From assembly GCA_018970765.1 (NCBI GenBank), contig JAGWVT010000013.1, positions 1-46,895 on the forward strand: a stretch of DNA of 46,895 nucleotides, in the 5' to 3' direction. The position numbers and the translations under genes are program-made. This document shows positions 22,086 to 31,029 of this stretch, in pieces; the stretch's first letter is position 1, and every line of letters begins with the position of its first letter. The notes under the pieces were generated by a model, which was not told where the DNA came from, did not search any database, and saw only the letters and a program-made list of their open reading frames with translations. The stretch is from Actinomycetales bacterium. Lineage in GTDB: Bacteria > Actinomycetota > Actinomycetes > S36-B12.

Positions 22086-24368
22086 ATGGACAAGTCGGAA
22101 TTGCCTGCACAACCGTTGTGCAACGCACGAATGGCAGACATAGCCCGGGCTTTTCCGGACCAGTTGCGCCACGTGCGGCGGGAGCCGGAGCGCGAAGCGG
22201 TGACGGCCCCTTGGCCGATCTGGGCACATGAAGAAGTCGTGACTGCCCTTACAGGTCGAGGCATCGAACTGCCCTGGGAGCATCAGGTCGAGGCCGCACA
22301 AATCGCACACGCAGGTCGCGACTGCATCCTCGCCACAGGTACGGCCTCGGGTAAATCGCTCGCCTACCTCGTAAGTGGGCTGACCACCCTGCGCGAGAAC
22401 AGCAGTGCGACGGTTTGCTACCTCGCCCCCACCAAGGCGCTGGCCCAGGACCAGTGGCGCACTCTGACCGACCTAGCACTGCCGTGGTTGCGACCAAGCA
22501 CCGTGGATGGTGACGCGAACTCCGAGGAACGCGGTTGGGCTCGCAAGCACTCGAACTGGATCCTGACGAACCCGGACATGCTGCATTACTCGCTCTTGGC
22601 ACAGCATGAGCGGTGGGCGAGGGTGTTTCGAGGCCTGAGCCTGATCGTGCTTGATGAGTGCCATGCCTACCGTGGCCTGTTTGGAGCACATATAGGAATG
22701 GTGTTGCGTCGCCTGCTCAGGATTGCCGAGCACTACGGCGCAAGCCCCGCTGTCATTGCCCTGTCGGCCACAGTGGCGGATCCGGCCGGACTAGGGGAAC
22801 TGTTGATCGGTCGGCAGGTGACTGCCGTCACCACGGATGGCTCCCCCCGTGCCGAGCGATGGATCGGTCTGTGGCAGGCCGAGGCTGAGGGAGAGCCGAA
22901 GTCCGTGAGTGCCCAAGCTGCGCAGTTGATGGAACTACTACTACGCAGCGGCGATCAGACCCTGACTTTCGTCGGGAGTCGGCGCGAAGCCGAGGCAGTT
23001 GCGACGAACGTTCGAGATCACCTGGCCGATGATCGCCCGGATCTGGCCGCTGCAGTCGCGGCCTACCGAGCGGGGTACCTACCTGAGGAGCGACGGCAAC
23101 TCGAAGACCGCCTCCGCACCGGCGCGATTCAGGGCATGTCGACGACCAGTGCCCTAGAACTTGGCATAGACATCAGTGGCATGGACGCGGTCATCACTGC
23201 CGGCTGGCCCGGCACACGAGCATCGCTGTGGCAGCAGTTCGGTCGGGCTGGACGTGCGCAGAATCCAGGACTGGGCGTATTTATTGCGCGCGATGATCCA
23301 CTCGATACCTATCTGGTCGAGCACCCCGAGGTACTGCTGGACGCACCCGTTGAGACGACCACCTTCGATCCGGGAAACCCGCAGGTGGCCCGAGGGCACC
23401 TGTGCTGCGCGGCAGCGGAACTACCCATTCGTGATGACGGTGATGCCCAGCGTTTCGCGCCAAACGCTGTGTCGCTTCTCGATGAGCTCGTCGACGAGGG
23501 TTTGCTCCGCAGGCGGCCGGCTGGCTGGTTCTGGACCCGACGGGAGCGGCCCGCGGACCTGGTGGACATCCGCGGCAGTGGAGGCGCCCCCGTCCAGATC
23601 GTCGAGCTGGACACCGGTCGCCTGCTCGGGACCGTCGATGCAGGAGCAGCAGATCGAACGGTGCATCCTGGTGCGATCTACACCCACCAAGGTTCGACCT
23701 TTCACGTGGAAACACTTGATCATGATCAGCGCGTCGCACTCGTGGAATCCCTGGAGGTTGACTACACCACCCATGCGCAATCCATCAGCGACGTGGTGAT
23801 TGTCGAGTCACGCAATCGCCGGGACCTGGGCGCCGGCGAGTTAGCAACAGGGGTTGTTGACGTTACGAACCAGGTCATCGGTTACCAGAAACGCCACCTA
23901 TTCACGGGCGCCGTTCTCGCCAACCTTGCGCTGGACCTGCCTGAACGTCGCCTGACGACCGTCGCAACCTGGTGGACTGTGGGTCTAGAACAATGCATAA
24001 GCGCCGGTATCGACGTAGCGGCGCTTGGCGGTGCCGCACATGCCGCCGAGCACGCGGCCATCGGTCTATTGCCGCTCTTCGCAACCTGTGATCGATGGGA
24101 TATCGGCGGCCTGTCGATCGCCCAACACCCACAAACCCTGGACCCGACGATCTTTGTCTACGACGGCTACCCGGGCGGTGCCGGATTCGCCGCCTACGGG
24201 TACCAGGTGGCATCGACCTGGCTGACCGCCACGCGCGATGTGATCGCGCACTGCGCATGCCGTGACGGTTGCCCGTCCTGCGTGCAGTCACCCAAGTGCG
24301 GCAGCCAGAATCAGCCACTGGACAAGGTCGCCGCAGTGCAATTGCTGAACTTGTTCATCGGCACCTGA
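22086..24368 (+). CDS. DEAD/DEAH-box helicase with C-terminal DUF1998 zinc domain (MrfA/YprA-like)
   Basis: 760 residues. Motif I TGTASGKS (84-91), Ia CYLAPTKALAQDQW, motif II DECH (190-193), motif III LSATVAD, motif IV TFVGSRREAE, motif V TSALELGIDI and motif VI QQFGRAGRAQ. The C-terminus has four clustered Cys (CACRDGCPSCVQSPKCG) of the DUF1998/MrfA zinc-binding module. B. subtilis MrfA takes part in mitomycin-lesion repair and unwinds 3' to 5'; that role here is by homology. It is the 'helicase/secretion neighbourhood' helicase whose linkage to the Tad genes is conserved in Actinomycetota. It converges on the tad operon with 7 bases between the stops, and its ATG is 34 bases from the STAS start. 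Confidence 0.9.
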   Translation: MDKSELPAQPLCNARMADIARAFPDQLRHVRREPEREAVTAPWPIWAHEEVVTALTGRGIELPWEHQVEAAQIAHAGRDCILATGTASGKSLAYLVSGLTTLRENSSATVCYLAPTKALAQDQWRTLTDLALPWLRPSTVDGDANSEERGWARKHSNWILTNPDMLHYSLLAQHERWARVFRGLSLIVLDECHAYRGLFGAHIGMVLRRLLRIAEHYGASPAVIALSATVADPAGLGELLIGRQVTAVTTDGSPRAERWIGLWQAEAEGEPKSVSAQAAQLMELLLRSGDQTLTFVGSRREAEAVATNVRDHLADDRPDLAAAVAAYRAGYLPEERRQLEDRLRTGAIQGMSTTSALELGIDISGMDAVITAGWPGTRASLWQQFGRAGRAQNPGLGVFIARDDPLDTYLVEHPEVLLDAPVETTTFDPGNPQVARGHLCCAAAELPIRDDGDAQRFAPNAVSLLDELVDEGLLRRRPAGWFWTRRERPADLVDIRGSGGAPVQIVELDTGRLLGTVDAGAADRTVHPGAIYTHQGSTFHVETLDHDQRVALVESLEVDYTTHAQSISDVVIVESRNRRDLGAGELATGVVDVTNQVIGYQKRHLFTGAVLANLALDLPERRLTTVATWWTVGLEQCISAGIDVAALGGAAHAAEHAAIGLLPLFATCDRWDIGGLSIAQHPQTLDPTIFVYDGYPGGAGFAAYGYQVASTWLTATRDVIAHCACRDGCPSCVQSPKCGSQNQPLDKVAAVQLLNLFIGT

Positions 24369-24375
24369 ACGAGCG

Positions 24376-24738
24376 TCACCCCGCCCGCGCCCTGCCAATA
24401 AATGGTGCGGGGTTATGACCTGACCAACGGATGAGCCGGGCCACAAGGTCGGGGGCGGGAATGGCCACCTCGACTGCAGCCGCACCGCCAGTGATCTGGC
24501 AGGTCAGCAGGGCGGTCTGGTTTGCCTCCGCCACCGCCCGCGCCCGTTCACACTGGTCTCGCCAACTACTGGCTGCTGCCAGGGCCGACATATCGGCGGC
24601 CATGGCTACCCGTTGGCGCGCCAGTGCAGCCTGCGCCAACGTGAGCCCGAACATGGCTACCGCGAGTAGCAGCGCAAACAGGGCAATGGCCCACACGGTT
24701 GCTGACCCTCGTTCCTGGCGCAGCACTGTGGTCACCAT
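24376..24738 (-). CDS. TadE/TadG-like pilus protein, short form (helicase/secretion neighbourhood)
   Basis: 120 residues. RQERGSATVWAIALFALLLA is a TadE-type N-terminus: charged head, Gly-Ser, then a membrane helix (about 13-35) that continues as an amphipathic stretch ARQRVAMAADMSALAAAS, matching the 'helicase/secretion neighbourhood TadE-like' family. Predicted minor pseudopilin facing outward. Last gene of the tad operon; its ATG overlaps the stop of the preceding TadE gene by 7 bases (ATGGTGA). Rv3654c is the likely M. tuberculosis counterpart. Confidence 0.75.
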   Translation of the reverse strand: MVTTVLRQERGSATVWAIALFALLLAVAMFGLTLAQAALARQRVAMAADMSALAAASSWRDQCERARAVAEANQTALLTCQITGGAAAVEVAIPAPDLVARLIRWSGHNPAPFIGRARAG

Positions 24739-25139
24739 GGCCGCAATTCCTTCGCGGCAGTCGATGACTGCCGGATCGTGGTCCCGGCACCATCGAGAAT
24801 TGGAACTGGCACGCTGAAATCCTGACTGAGCATCACGGTCACCATGCCTCCGGCGTCTTCAATACGAATGTCAGCGCGCGGTGCCTGGGCACTCACCCAC
24901 CAGGCGACTTGGTCAGCCGGTTCCCCGCGTGCCAAGGCCCGGGCTGCGTGACGAGCAGTGTCACCCAATGCCAGCGTCGTGATCCCTAGACCCAAACCCC
25001 AGAGCAACGCCAGCGCCACCGCAGCGAGGGCCGGGATGGCAATGGCTGCTTCCAAGACAGCACTGCCCTGATCATTCGTCCACCGCTGGCGCCTCGGACA
25101 AGCCAAGGCACCAGCGATCAGACGTACTCGCTGCAGCAT
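24732..25139 (-). CDS. TadE-like pilus assembly protein
   Basis: 135 residues from the ATG at 25139. NDQGSAVLEAAIAIPALAAV is the TadE motif: Gly then a hydrophobic helix with Glu at +5, the prepilin-like cleavage context. The rest is a small extracellular domain (about 60-135). TadE pseudopilins help assemble Flp pili. The start overlaps the Flp pilin stop by one base (TAATG), pointing to tight coupling. Counterpart of Rv3655c. Confidence 0.78.
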   Translation of the reverse strand: MLQRVRLIAGALACPRRQRWTNDQGSAVLEAAIAIPALAAVALALLWGLGLGITTLALGDTARHAARALARGEPADQVAWWVSAQAPRADIRIEDAGGMVTVMLSQDFSVPVPILDGAGTTIRQSSTAAKELRPW

Positions 25140-25369
25140 TAGCCGGTAATTGCCTTGAATGCACTCAGGATGATGGTCCAAATCAGTTCCTTGGCCGCAT
25201 CCGAGGTCAGAATCTTGATGAGCACACCACCAAGCCCGGCGACCGCAACGGTGCCGACTGCGTACTCGGCAGTCGATAAACCCCGCTCGTCACGACGCAG
25301 GTGAGTCAGTGCTTTCATGACTTTCGTTGCAGGTTCGCTGATGGTGATGAATCTGGCCGAACGCTTCAT
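25139..25369 (-). CDS. Flp-type pilin subunit (DUF4244-like)
   Basis: 76 residues from the ATG at 25369, chosen because GGAGGAG lies 6 bases upstream. After a basic leader (HLRRDERG) comes the cleavage site Gly30 / Leu31 with Glu35-Tyr36 (GLSTAEYAVGTVAVAG), then a 20-residue helix and a short tail: the class of tiny Flp pilins cut by a TadV-type prepilin peptidase. It should be the main pilus subunit. First gene of the short group 24.4-25.4 kb; 156 bases of non-coding DNA separate it from the tadC-like gene upstream, which may carry its own promoter. Counterpart of Rv3656c. Confidence 0.82.
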   Translation of the reverse strand: MKRSARFITISEPATKVMKALTHLRRDERGLSTAEYAVGTVAVAGLGGVLIKILTSDAAKELIWTIILSAFKAITG

Positions 25370-25525
25370 GATCACTCCTCCACACGCCGCACCTCACTGG
25401 TGCGACATTGGGTCGACGGACGGTCGACGCGTGCTGCCTTGTGGCATCGACACTTTCCGCTGGACTTATGCGCGAAACCAGAACCAGGACGCGAACTGTG
25501 GATGCAGATCAGCCTGGGGATGGCG

Positions 25526-26245
25526 TCAACGCGTTGTCAGCAACTGCCCGGCAAGCGAGGCAACCACCGGCACGACGCCGAGAAGGAGGAATGCCGGCAG
25601 GAAACATGCAGCCAGTGGTGCGACCGCGCGGACACCTGCGGTGCGAGCCGCAACCTGTGCGTCCGCGCGATGGCGTCGGCGCAGATCAACCGCCAGGCCC
25701 TGGAGCACCGCAGCAAGCGGCGCACCGCTGGTCGCCGAACGTATGCCGGCTTCGGCAAGGCCGGCGAGGGCAGGTTCGGACTGCAGGCTCTGCCACGCGT
25801 GCGCCGGATCGGCACCGAGTTCGAGGGCGAGGTGAACCTCGCGCACCGCTGATTGCGTTGGCTCCCCGATGGCATCGGCGACCACCTTCAGGCTCGTTTG
25901 CAGGCCGGCTCCTGCGGCAAGGACTGCAGCTAAGAGCTCAAGGAACGCCGGCGCCTGCCGCTGCAGGGCGACCCGGCGTTGACGGAGGGCTCGCGATTCA
26001 AAACGCCTCAGGAGTCGAGGGCCGCCCACCACGACAGCCAGGGCGGCGATCCAACCGAGCCAACCACCAACCAATACGCCTACGGCCAGTGCCGCCAGCG
26101 CGCACGCCAGATACGCGTTGCTCATAACACCTTTGCCGCGCCCGCGTATCGACGCGGCCATCACACGTCGCTGGCTGGGGAACCACAGATACGTTGCGCA
26201 ACCGACAAACCAGCAGGCAAGAACGGCGGCGAGCGGCTCAGTCAT
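25526..26245 (-). CDS. TadC-like inner membrane platform protein (type II secretion F fold)
   Basis: 239 residues. An N-terminal helix (about 5-22), two adjacent helices near 40-75, a cytoplasmic T2SSF helical bundle (APAFLELLAAVLAAGAGLQT, ALELGADPAHAWQSL), and a final long helix (about 210-235). T2SSF proteins seat the pilus ATPase and move subunits from the membrane into the pilus. It starts at an ATG that overlaps the stop of the TadB-like gene by four bases. Shorter than many TadC proteins, but of normal size for actinobacterial tad loci. Confidence 0.8.
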   Translation of the reverse strand: MTEPLAAVLACWFVGCATYLWFPSQRRVMAASIRGRGKGVMSNAYLACALAALAVGVLVGGWLGWIAALAVVVGGPRLLRRFESRALRQRRVALQRQAPAFLELLAAVLAAGAGLQTSLKVVADAIGEPTQSAVREVHLALELGADPAHAWQSLQSEPALAGLAEAGIRSATSGAPLAAVLQGLAVDLRRRHRADAQVAARTAGVRAVAPLAACFLPAFLLLGVVPVVASLAGQLLTTR

Positions 26246-26952
26246 CCCAGCGACCGCTCAACACGACTGGCAATGTGGCCCGTCCAGACCAGTCCCAGGC
26301 ACGTCAAGCCAGCGCCAACGAGGAGACAAAGCCAGCCTGCCGAGGTGCCGAAGAGCCAATGCAGGGGTTCACCGCCCAAGGCCATGCCCAGCAACACACC
26401 GATGATCGGCAACCCCGCCAACATACGGGCGGTTGCCCGTGGGCCAGCCAGCTGAGCCTCCAGTTCGGTGCGCACCTCCTCGGCGACACGTGCCGACTCC
26501 GCAAGTCGTTCCACCGCTAGGGCCAACCCGCTGCCCGTCATCTCGCAGACCTGCCAGCAGGCAGCCAGCGAAACCAACTGCTCGTTGTGCTGCGCATCCT
26601 GACGCAGGGACCTCGCGGTATCGGCGCCCATGGTGATCCCAGCGACCGTCATAGGCCAGACCGGCGGATTGCCGGCGGCATGCCGCAGGGCTACGGATGG
26701 CGGTTGTCCGGCGCGCAGTTCTGCGGCTAGCCCCTGGAGTGCATGGATAGTCCGCTCACGATCTGCAGTCCGGCGACGACGGCCAGACGGGCCAAGGTTG
26801 CCAAGGTGGTCACGTACGGCACTGGTCACAACTCGCAAGGGCGAACGCCGTACTTCGCCCCAAGGGCCACCGCCGGGAACGAGCAGCGCCGCAGCGGCGG
26901 CTAGCGCTACGGCTGCGAGGACCGAACTGATCGACCGCGGATCGTCAATCAT
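26242..26952 (-). CDS. TadB-like inner membrane platform protein (type II secretion F fold)
   Basis: 236 residues. First helix at about 9-27, then a basic cytosolic segment (SGRRRRTADRERTIHALQ), the T2SSF core (LQGLAAELRAGQPPSVALRH, LAACWQVCEMTGSGLALAVE) and two terminal helices (about 178-220). Partner of the TadC-like protein; the two form the base of the pilus machine. The ATG at 26952 overlaps the ATPase stop (ATGA). Confidence 0.8.
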   Translation of the reverse strand: MIDDPRSISSVLAAVALAAAAALLVPGGGPWGEVRRSPLRVVTSAVRDHLGNLGPSGRRRRTADRERTIHALQGLAAELRAGQPPSVALRHAAGNPPVWPMTVAGITMGADTARSLRQDAQHNEQLVSLAACWQVCEMTGSGLALAVERLAESARVAEEVRTELEAQLAGPRATARMLAGLPIIGVLLGMALGGEPLHWLFGTSAGWLCLLVGAGLTCLGLVWTGHIASRVERSLG

Positions 26953-28151
26953 CGCGCTGGCATTCGCGGTGGGCGGACCCCTCTGCCCTTGATCATGGTG
27001 CTGAGGTGATTGAGTCCGGGACCGGGACGCAGGCCACCTCGTCGACGCACAAAGGCGGCAGGTGTGCGAAGTGTTGCGCCCGGATGCTGGCCACCATCGA
27101 TGACATGGATCCCGGTGACTCGCCGAGCACCAGCGAGATCGCGATCGAGGTGCATTAGGACCTGCAGGCCGGCAACAACCAAGGCCTGAGTTGCCGCTCG
27201 ATCCAAGCCAGCCATCAGGCCTAGTGCCTGCAGCCGCGCAGGCACGTCCGTCGCTGAATTTGCGTGCACGGTGCCGCAGCCACCTTCATGACCGGTGTTC
27301 AGGGCCGCCAGCAGATCGACGACCTCGGCGCCGCGTACTTCACCGACCACGATGCGATCCGGGCGCATTCGTAGCGCCTGCCGAACCAGGTCGCGCATGG
27401 TGACCAAACCAGCGCCTTCGATGTTCGCTGGGCGCGATTGCAATGCCACCACATGCTCATGAGTGGGTTGCAGTTCCGCGGAGTCCTCGACAATGACGAG
27501 CCGCTGATGCTCAGGAAGTTCGCTCAGCAGGGTGCTGAGCACGGTGGTCTTGCCAGAACCGGTGGAGCCACTAATGAGGAAGGAAAGGCGGGCTTCAATG
27601 ATGGCGCGCAACCATGAAGCACCGACCCTGTCGACCGTGCCGCAGGTGATTAGGTCCTCCAATGTGAAGGCTTGCCTGCGGGGAATGCGCAGGGAGATTG
27701 CCGTTCCCTTGGTTGCGATAGGTGGGATGACTGCATGCAGACGAATACCGTCCCGGATCACGGCGTCGACACAGGGCACCGCTTCATCAAGCCGACGCCC
27801 TGCCGCTGCTGCTAGGCGCTGCGCTAACAGGCGCACGTGTTCCTCCGAACGCAGCTGCACGGGTACCCGTCGCAATCCAGCACCATCGTCAACCCAGACC
27901 TCGTCGTGACCGTTCACGACGACATCGGTAATGCCCGGTATGCGTAGCAGCGGTTCTAGGACTCCAGCACCGGCGAACTCCCGACCTAAATCGCTCGCCA
28001 AGGCCAGCAGTGCATCGTCACCGATGAGCAGGCTTTCATCCCGCACTGCAGAGGCAACTGCATGTGGTGTTGGCGGTTGACCGGCTGTGATGAGTCGAGT
28101 TCGAACCCGACTGGCCAGATCACCCTGAACCTGATTTGCAACGGTGGTCAC
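26949..28151 (-). CDS. TadA-like pilus assembly ATPase (helicase/secretion neighbourhood ATPase)
   Basis: 400 residues. Secretion-type hexameric ATPase: N-terminal domain with [18 protein letters not shown], Walker [12 protein letters not shown], Asp box [13 protein letters not shown], Walker [15 protein letters not shown] and His box [13 protein letters not shown]. It powers extension of Flp pili from the cytoplasmic face. GTG start at 28151 overlaps the CpaE-like stop (GTGA). The C-terminal ~45 residues are basic and Gly-rich ([11 protein letters not shown]). Counterpart of Rv3659c. Confidence 0.9.
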   Translation of the reverse strand: MTTVANQVQGDLASRVRTRLITAGQPPTPHAVASAVRDESLLIGDDALLALASDLGREFAGAGVLEPLLRIPGITDVVVNGHDEVWVDDGAGLRRVPVQLRSEEHVRLLAQRLAAAAGRRLDEAVPCVDAVIRDGIRLHAVIPPIATKGTAISLRIPRRQAFTLEDLITCGTVDRVGASWLRAIIEARLSFLISGSTGSGKTTVLSTLLSELPEHQRLVIVEDSAELQPTHEHVVALQSRPANIEGAGLVTMRDLVRQALRMRPDRIVVGEVRGAEVVDLLAALNTGHEGGCGTVHANSATDVPARLQALGLMAGLDRAATQALVVAGLQVLMHLDRDLAGARRVTGIHVIDGGQHPGATLRTPAAFVRRRGGLRPGPGLNHLSTMIKGRGVRPPRMPAR

Positions 28152-29290
28152 TGATGACCTGACTTCGGATAGCGCTGGAGCAACTGACTATGTAAGGCAC
28201 GGCAGGTGCGTAGGTAGGCACCGGTGAACTCGCCCTGCTCACCCGCCGACGCAACGGCCGACTGATCCGAAAGCACCGCTGTGGGCTGGAGTCCGAGGGC
28301 ATCCCCAATGTCTGCGGCCGAAAGCCCACGGGAGCGCTGGCGGATAACCAGGTGGATGCCTGATCGAGCACTGCCGATGCGCTGCAGCAGGTTCATTCCG
28401 GCAGCCACAGCAGCAATCCGATTGGGCAGCAGCAGGATCAACGCCTGGCTTCGCTCCAGCACTAGCTCAGCGCAGTGACCCGACTCAACCCGCCGCCGGC
28501 CTTGGTCGTCAGCGTGACTGGGTGGGGCTGAAGCCGGTCGATCAGCGAGCATGACTCGGCCGATATCCGCCACGACCAGGTCGTAACCGCGCACTGCCGT
28601 ATCAAGCAGTGCGACCATGGCCTCGGGCGGAATCGGTTCCGCAGCAGATGTTCGCGCATGCGCAAGCACGGCCACACCACTCATATGCGGTATTGCGTAG
28701 TCCAAAGTTGCCGCGCTGAGCCTTCCGCTGGTGCGCAGGAGATCCGGCCAGCGGACGCCCGGCAGGTCCTCGGCACCGAGGTGCAGGTCTAGGCCACCGC
28801 CCATGGGATCGGCATCTAGTGCGAGGACTCGATCACCCTGCGCACTGGCCGCTAACGCAAGTCCGATCGCCAACGTTGATGCACCCGCTCCACCACAGGC
28901 ACCAATCACGCCGACAACCAGACCCTGTCGCGAGGGCCCTTCGGCGACATCGCGAAGCCGTCGGACCAGTTCCGGCTCATCGCCGGGAAGTGCGATCAGC
29001 AACTCGGCCCCCACAGCCAAGGCCCTCGTCCACAATTCCGCTTTGTCCCCCGCCTCCATTGGCGTCGAGGGATCGTTGATTACCAGGACATTGCGGCGGC
29101 GAACTGCCCCCTGCACCTGCGCGAGCAGTCCCGCCGCAACCAAGATGAGTTCAGGCTCACGCCACTGGGTGCGTGCCGCCGCCCCGTCTGCAGTGACCAG
29201 CACGTTGATTCCGACAATCCCAGCAAGCTGGAGCACCTGGTCGACCAACTGTGCATCGCTCGCCACCAGCAAAACTCCGCCTCCATCCAT
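28148..29290 (-). CDS. CpaE/Ssd-like MinD-family protein of the tad locus
   Basis: 380 residues. The first ~115 residues look like a degenerate receiver-type fold (VLLVASDAQLVDQVLQLAG). A MinD/ParA-type ATPase domain follows: IGACGGAGAST (129-139), where the deviant Walker A lacks the usual Lys of GKS/T (Ala instead), ALDADPMGGGLDL and YDLVVADIGRVM. Loss of the P-loop Lys is common in CpaE-like proteins, so ATP hydrolysis is doubtful. Homologues position the pilus machine at the pole; the mycobacterial version (Ssd, Rv3660c) is linked to septum control. First gene of the tad operon, diverging from the HAD gene across 97 bp. Confidence 0.82.
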   Translation of the reverse strand: MDGGGVLLVASDAQLVDQVLQLAGIVGINVLVTADGAAARTQWREPELILVAAGLLAQVQGAVRRRNVLVINDPSTPMEAGDKAELWTRALAVGAELLIALPGDEPELVRRLRDVAEGPSRQGLVVGVIGACGGAGASTLAIGLALAASAQGDRVLALDADPMGGGLDLHLGAEDLPGVRWPDLLRTSGRLSAATLDYAIPHMSGVAVLAHARTSAAEPIPPEAMVALLDTAVRGYDLVVADIGRVMLADRPASAPPSHADDQGRRRVESGHCAELVLERSQALILLLPNRIAAVAAGMNLLQRIGSARSGIHLVIRQRSRGLSAADIGDALGLQPTAVLSDQSAVASAGEQGEFTGAYLRTCRALHSQLLQRYPKSGHQ

Positions 29291-29387
29291 GGCGACACCC
29301 TGTCCTTGCCGGGTGCGGACGGAAATGGCCAGGACACAGCCTGTGTACGACGTGAATCACCCTGTGGATACCAGGTACCGTGGGGTC

Positions 29388-30206
29388 ATGCGCAGCGCCG
29401 CATTCTTCGATTTGGATAAGACAATCCTGGCCAAGTCGAGTTCCTTCGCGTTCGCCAAACCCTTCTATCGCAATGGGCTCATCGGTCGGGCCGACGTCCT
29501 GCGCAGCGCTTACGCTCAACTGCTCTTCCGAACCACTGGGACCGATCACGACCAGATGGAGACTATGCGCGACTACATGTCGCAGTTGATTACTGGCTGG
29601 GAGGTTGACAAGGTCCAGCGCATCATCACGGAAACCTTGGAAGAGGTTGTCACACCCATGGTCTTCCAGGAGGCCATCGATCTATTCGCCGAGCACCGGG
29701 CAGCCGGCCGGGACATCATCATCATCTCCACATCCGGCATCGACATGGTTGCGCCCATCGGCGACATGCTTGGTGCTGATCGCTCCATCGGCACCGAGGT
29801 GGGTGTGCTCAACGGCCGCTACACGGGCGAAATTACGTTCTATGCCTACGGACCAGGCAAAGCTGAAGCCATGATCAATATTGCCGCTGAGGAGGGCTAC
29901 GACCTCGCTACCAGTTTCGCCTACAGCGACTCAATCACCGATCTGCCGATGCTGGAGTTAGTTGGATTTCCCTCGGCCGTGAATCCGGATGATCAGTTGC
30001 GCAGTATTGCCATCGAGCGGGGCTGGCCAGTCCTTGATTTCGCGCGTCCGGTGGCGCTGCGTCGCGCCATCGAACCCAAGCGCGCCGCGGTAGCGGCTGG
30101 TGCCGGTGTTGCCCTGGTTTCACTTGCAGTGGGCATTGCCTGGGTGGTGCGACGCCGCCTTACTCGGCAGTTGACCCAGGCGTCTCACGAGTTATCGAAG
30201 CGCTGA
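29388..30206 (+). CDS. HAD-IB family phosphatase with C-terminal membrane helix
   Basis: 272 residues from the ATG at 29388; the open frame continues upstream to 28731 but only as antisense of the CpaE-like gene. HAD motif I FFDLDKT (Asp8 nucleophile, Asp10), motif II IIISTSGIDM, motif III Lys in YGPGKAEAM and motif IV YSDSITDLPML (Asp pair), i.e. the SerB-like HAD-IB subfamily. A hydrophobic helix (about 232-250, AAVAAGAGVALVSLAVGIAW) and a basic tail end the protein, so it may be tethered to the membrane. The substrate is unknown: phosphoserine-like or lysophospholipid-type monoesters are possible. Counterpart of Rv3661c. Ends 22 bases into the convergent Fic-like gene. Confidence 0.83.
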   Translation: MRSAAFFDLDKTILAKSSSFAFAKPFYRNGLIGRADVLRSAYAQLLFRTTGTDHDQMETMRDYMSQLITGWEVDKVQRIITETLEEVVTPMVFQEAIDLFAEHRAAGRDIIIISTSGIDMVAPIGDMLGADRSIGTEVGVLNGRYTGEITFYAYGPGKAEAMINIAAEEGYDLATSFAYSDSITDLPMLELVGFPSAVNPDDQLRSIAIERGWPVLDFARPVALRRAIEPKRAAVAAGAGVALVSLAVGIAWVVRRRLTRQLTQASHELSKR

Positions 30207-31000
30207 CTCACTGCCTGCGCGCCCAGACTCAGTGCCCTGGCGAACCAAACGAGGTAGTCACTCATCCCCGCTGGACTACCACTGGAATATGCGCGCAGCG
30301 CGGCAACGTAGGCCGGCCTGCCAAGCATGGACATGCCAAGTTCGGGAATCGTGAACAGGGACGGGTCCACACCGCGCTGCATGAGAGTGCAGCGCACCGT
30401 TGCCCGGGCGATCAGTCCTGAGCCCTGGGCAAACGGCCGCAGAATTTGAATCTCGCCGTGCACCACGGCAGCCAGCACAAGTGCCGGGGCGTCAGTCGAA
30501 GCTGTCAGCATCCGACCAAGCTGAGCGAGACGCAGTGGTACCTCCGCGGCAGTAGGCAAGGCACCTAGGTGCAGCGGGTCGTCGACAACCTCATCCGAGC
30601 GCGGGCGACCGGGTTCATCAGTTCCCCCCAGGCTTCGCGCAACCTGGACCTGCATCCCTGCCAGCACCTGAAGGGGTGCCGTGGACCACTGCCGTTCGCA
30701 AGCTCCGGCCTGGGCGGTCACCGCGAGTGCCGCATCCAGCACGCGGCCCATCGGAGAGTCGTCCGGAATCACCAGGTCCGCACCGTCCATTGCAGCCGAG
30801 GCGCGGGCGCCATCGGCGACCGAGGCCCGAGCCACGTCCTGGGCGCGGGCTCGGATCTGGCGATTCCACAGCACCGCATCGATCGCCGCACGCGCATCCG
30901 CCAGTTCCGGACGCACTGCGGGGAATTCCGCGATGATCCTGAGGGCGTCGGAAGATTCCGGCGATCCCGGACTGGATTGAGTTCCCTGCACCGCCCCCAT
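30185..31000 (-). CDS. Fic-like protein with degenerate active-site motif
   Basis: 271 residues, all-helical in appearance. Near residue 190 it reads HGEIQILRPFAQGSGLIAR, aligned with the Fic motif (H-x-F-x-x-G-N-G-R) and its preceding 'H-x-x-I' helix, but the catalytic His is Leu-Arg, and Asn-Gly-Arg is Ser-Gly-Leu. It therefore should not AMPylate in the standard way. An N-terminal helix containing ARASAAMDGADLVIPDDSP could be the inhibitory 'S/T-x-x-x-E' type or the usual 'S-x-A-x-E-G' segment of Fic_N proteins. In other Actinomycetota a similar gene sits beside the acs gene, often labelled oxidoreductase, so its conservation suggests a real but different role. Diverges from acs across 29 bp. 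Confidence 0.55.
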   Translation of the reverse strand: MGAVQGTQSSPGSPESSDALRIIAEFPAVRPELADARAAIDAVLWNRQIRARAQDVARASVADGARASAAMDGADLVIPDDSPMGRVLDAALAVTAQAGACERQWSTAPLQVLAGMQVQVARSLGGTDEPGRPRSDEVVDDPLHLGALPTAAEVPLRLAQLGRMLTASTDAPALVLAAVVHGEIQILRPFAQGSGLIARATVRCTLMQRGVDPSLFTIPELGMSMLGRPAYVAALRAYSSGSPAGMSDYLVWFARALSLGAQAVSQRFDNS

Positions 31001-31029
31001 CTAAGCCTGCGGGCTGGCACCATGACCCC

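Noticed and set aside
25408-26127. 239-residue plus-strand frame opposite the TadC-like gene
   Set aside because: Low-complexity Arg/Pro/Gly content and full overlap with a T2SSF gene on the other strand.
28731-29387. N-terminal extension of the HAD-IB frame
   Set aside because: The extension lies over the CpaE-like gene and is Arg/Ser/Pro rich; the HAD domain begins at the ATG at 29388.
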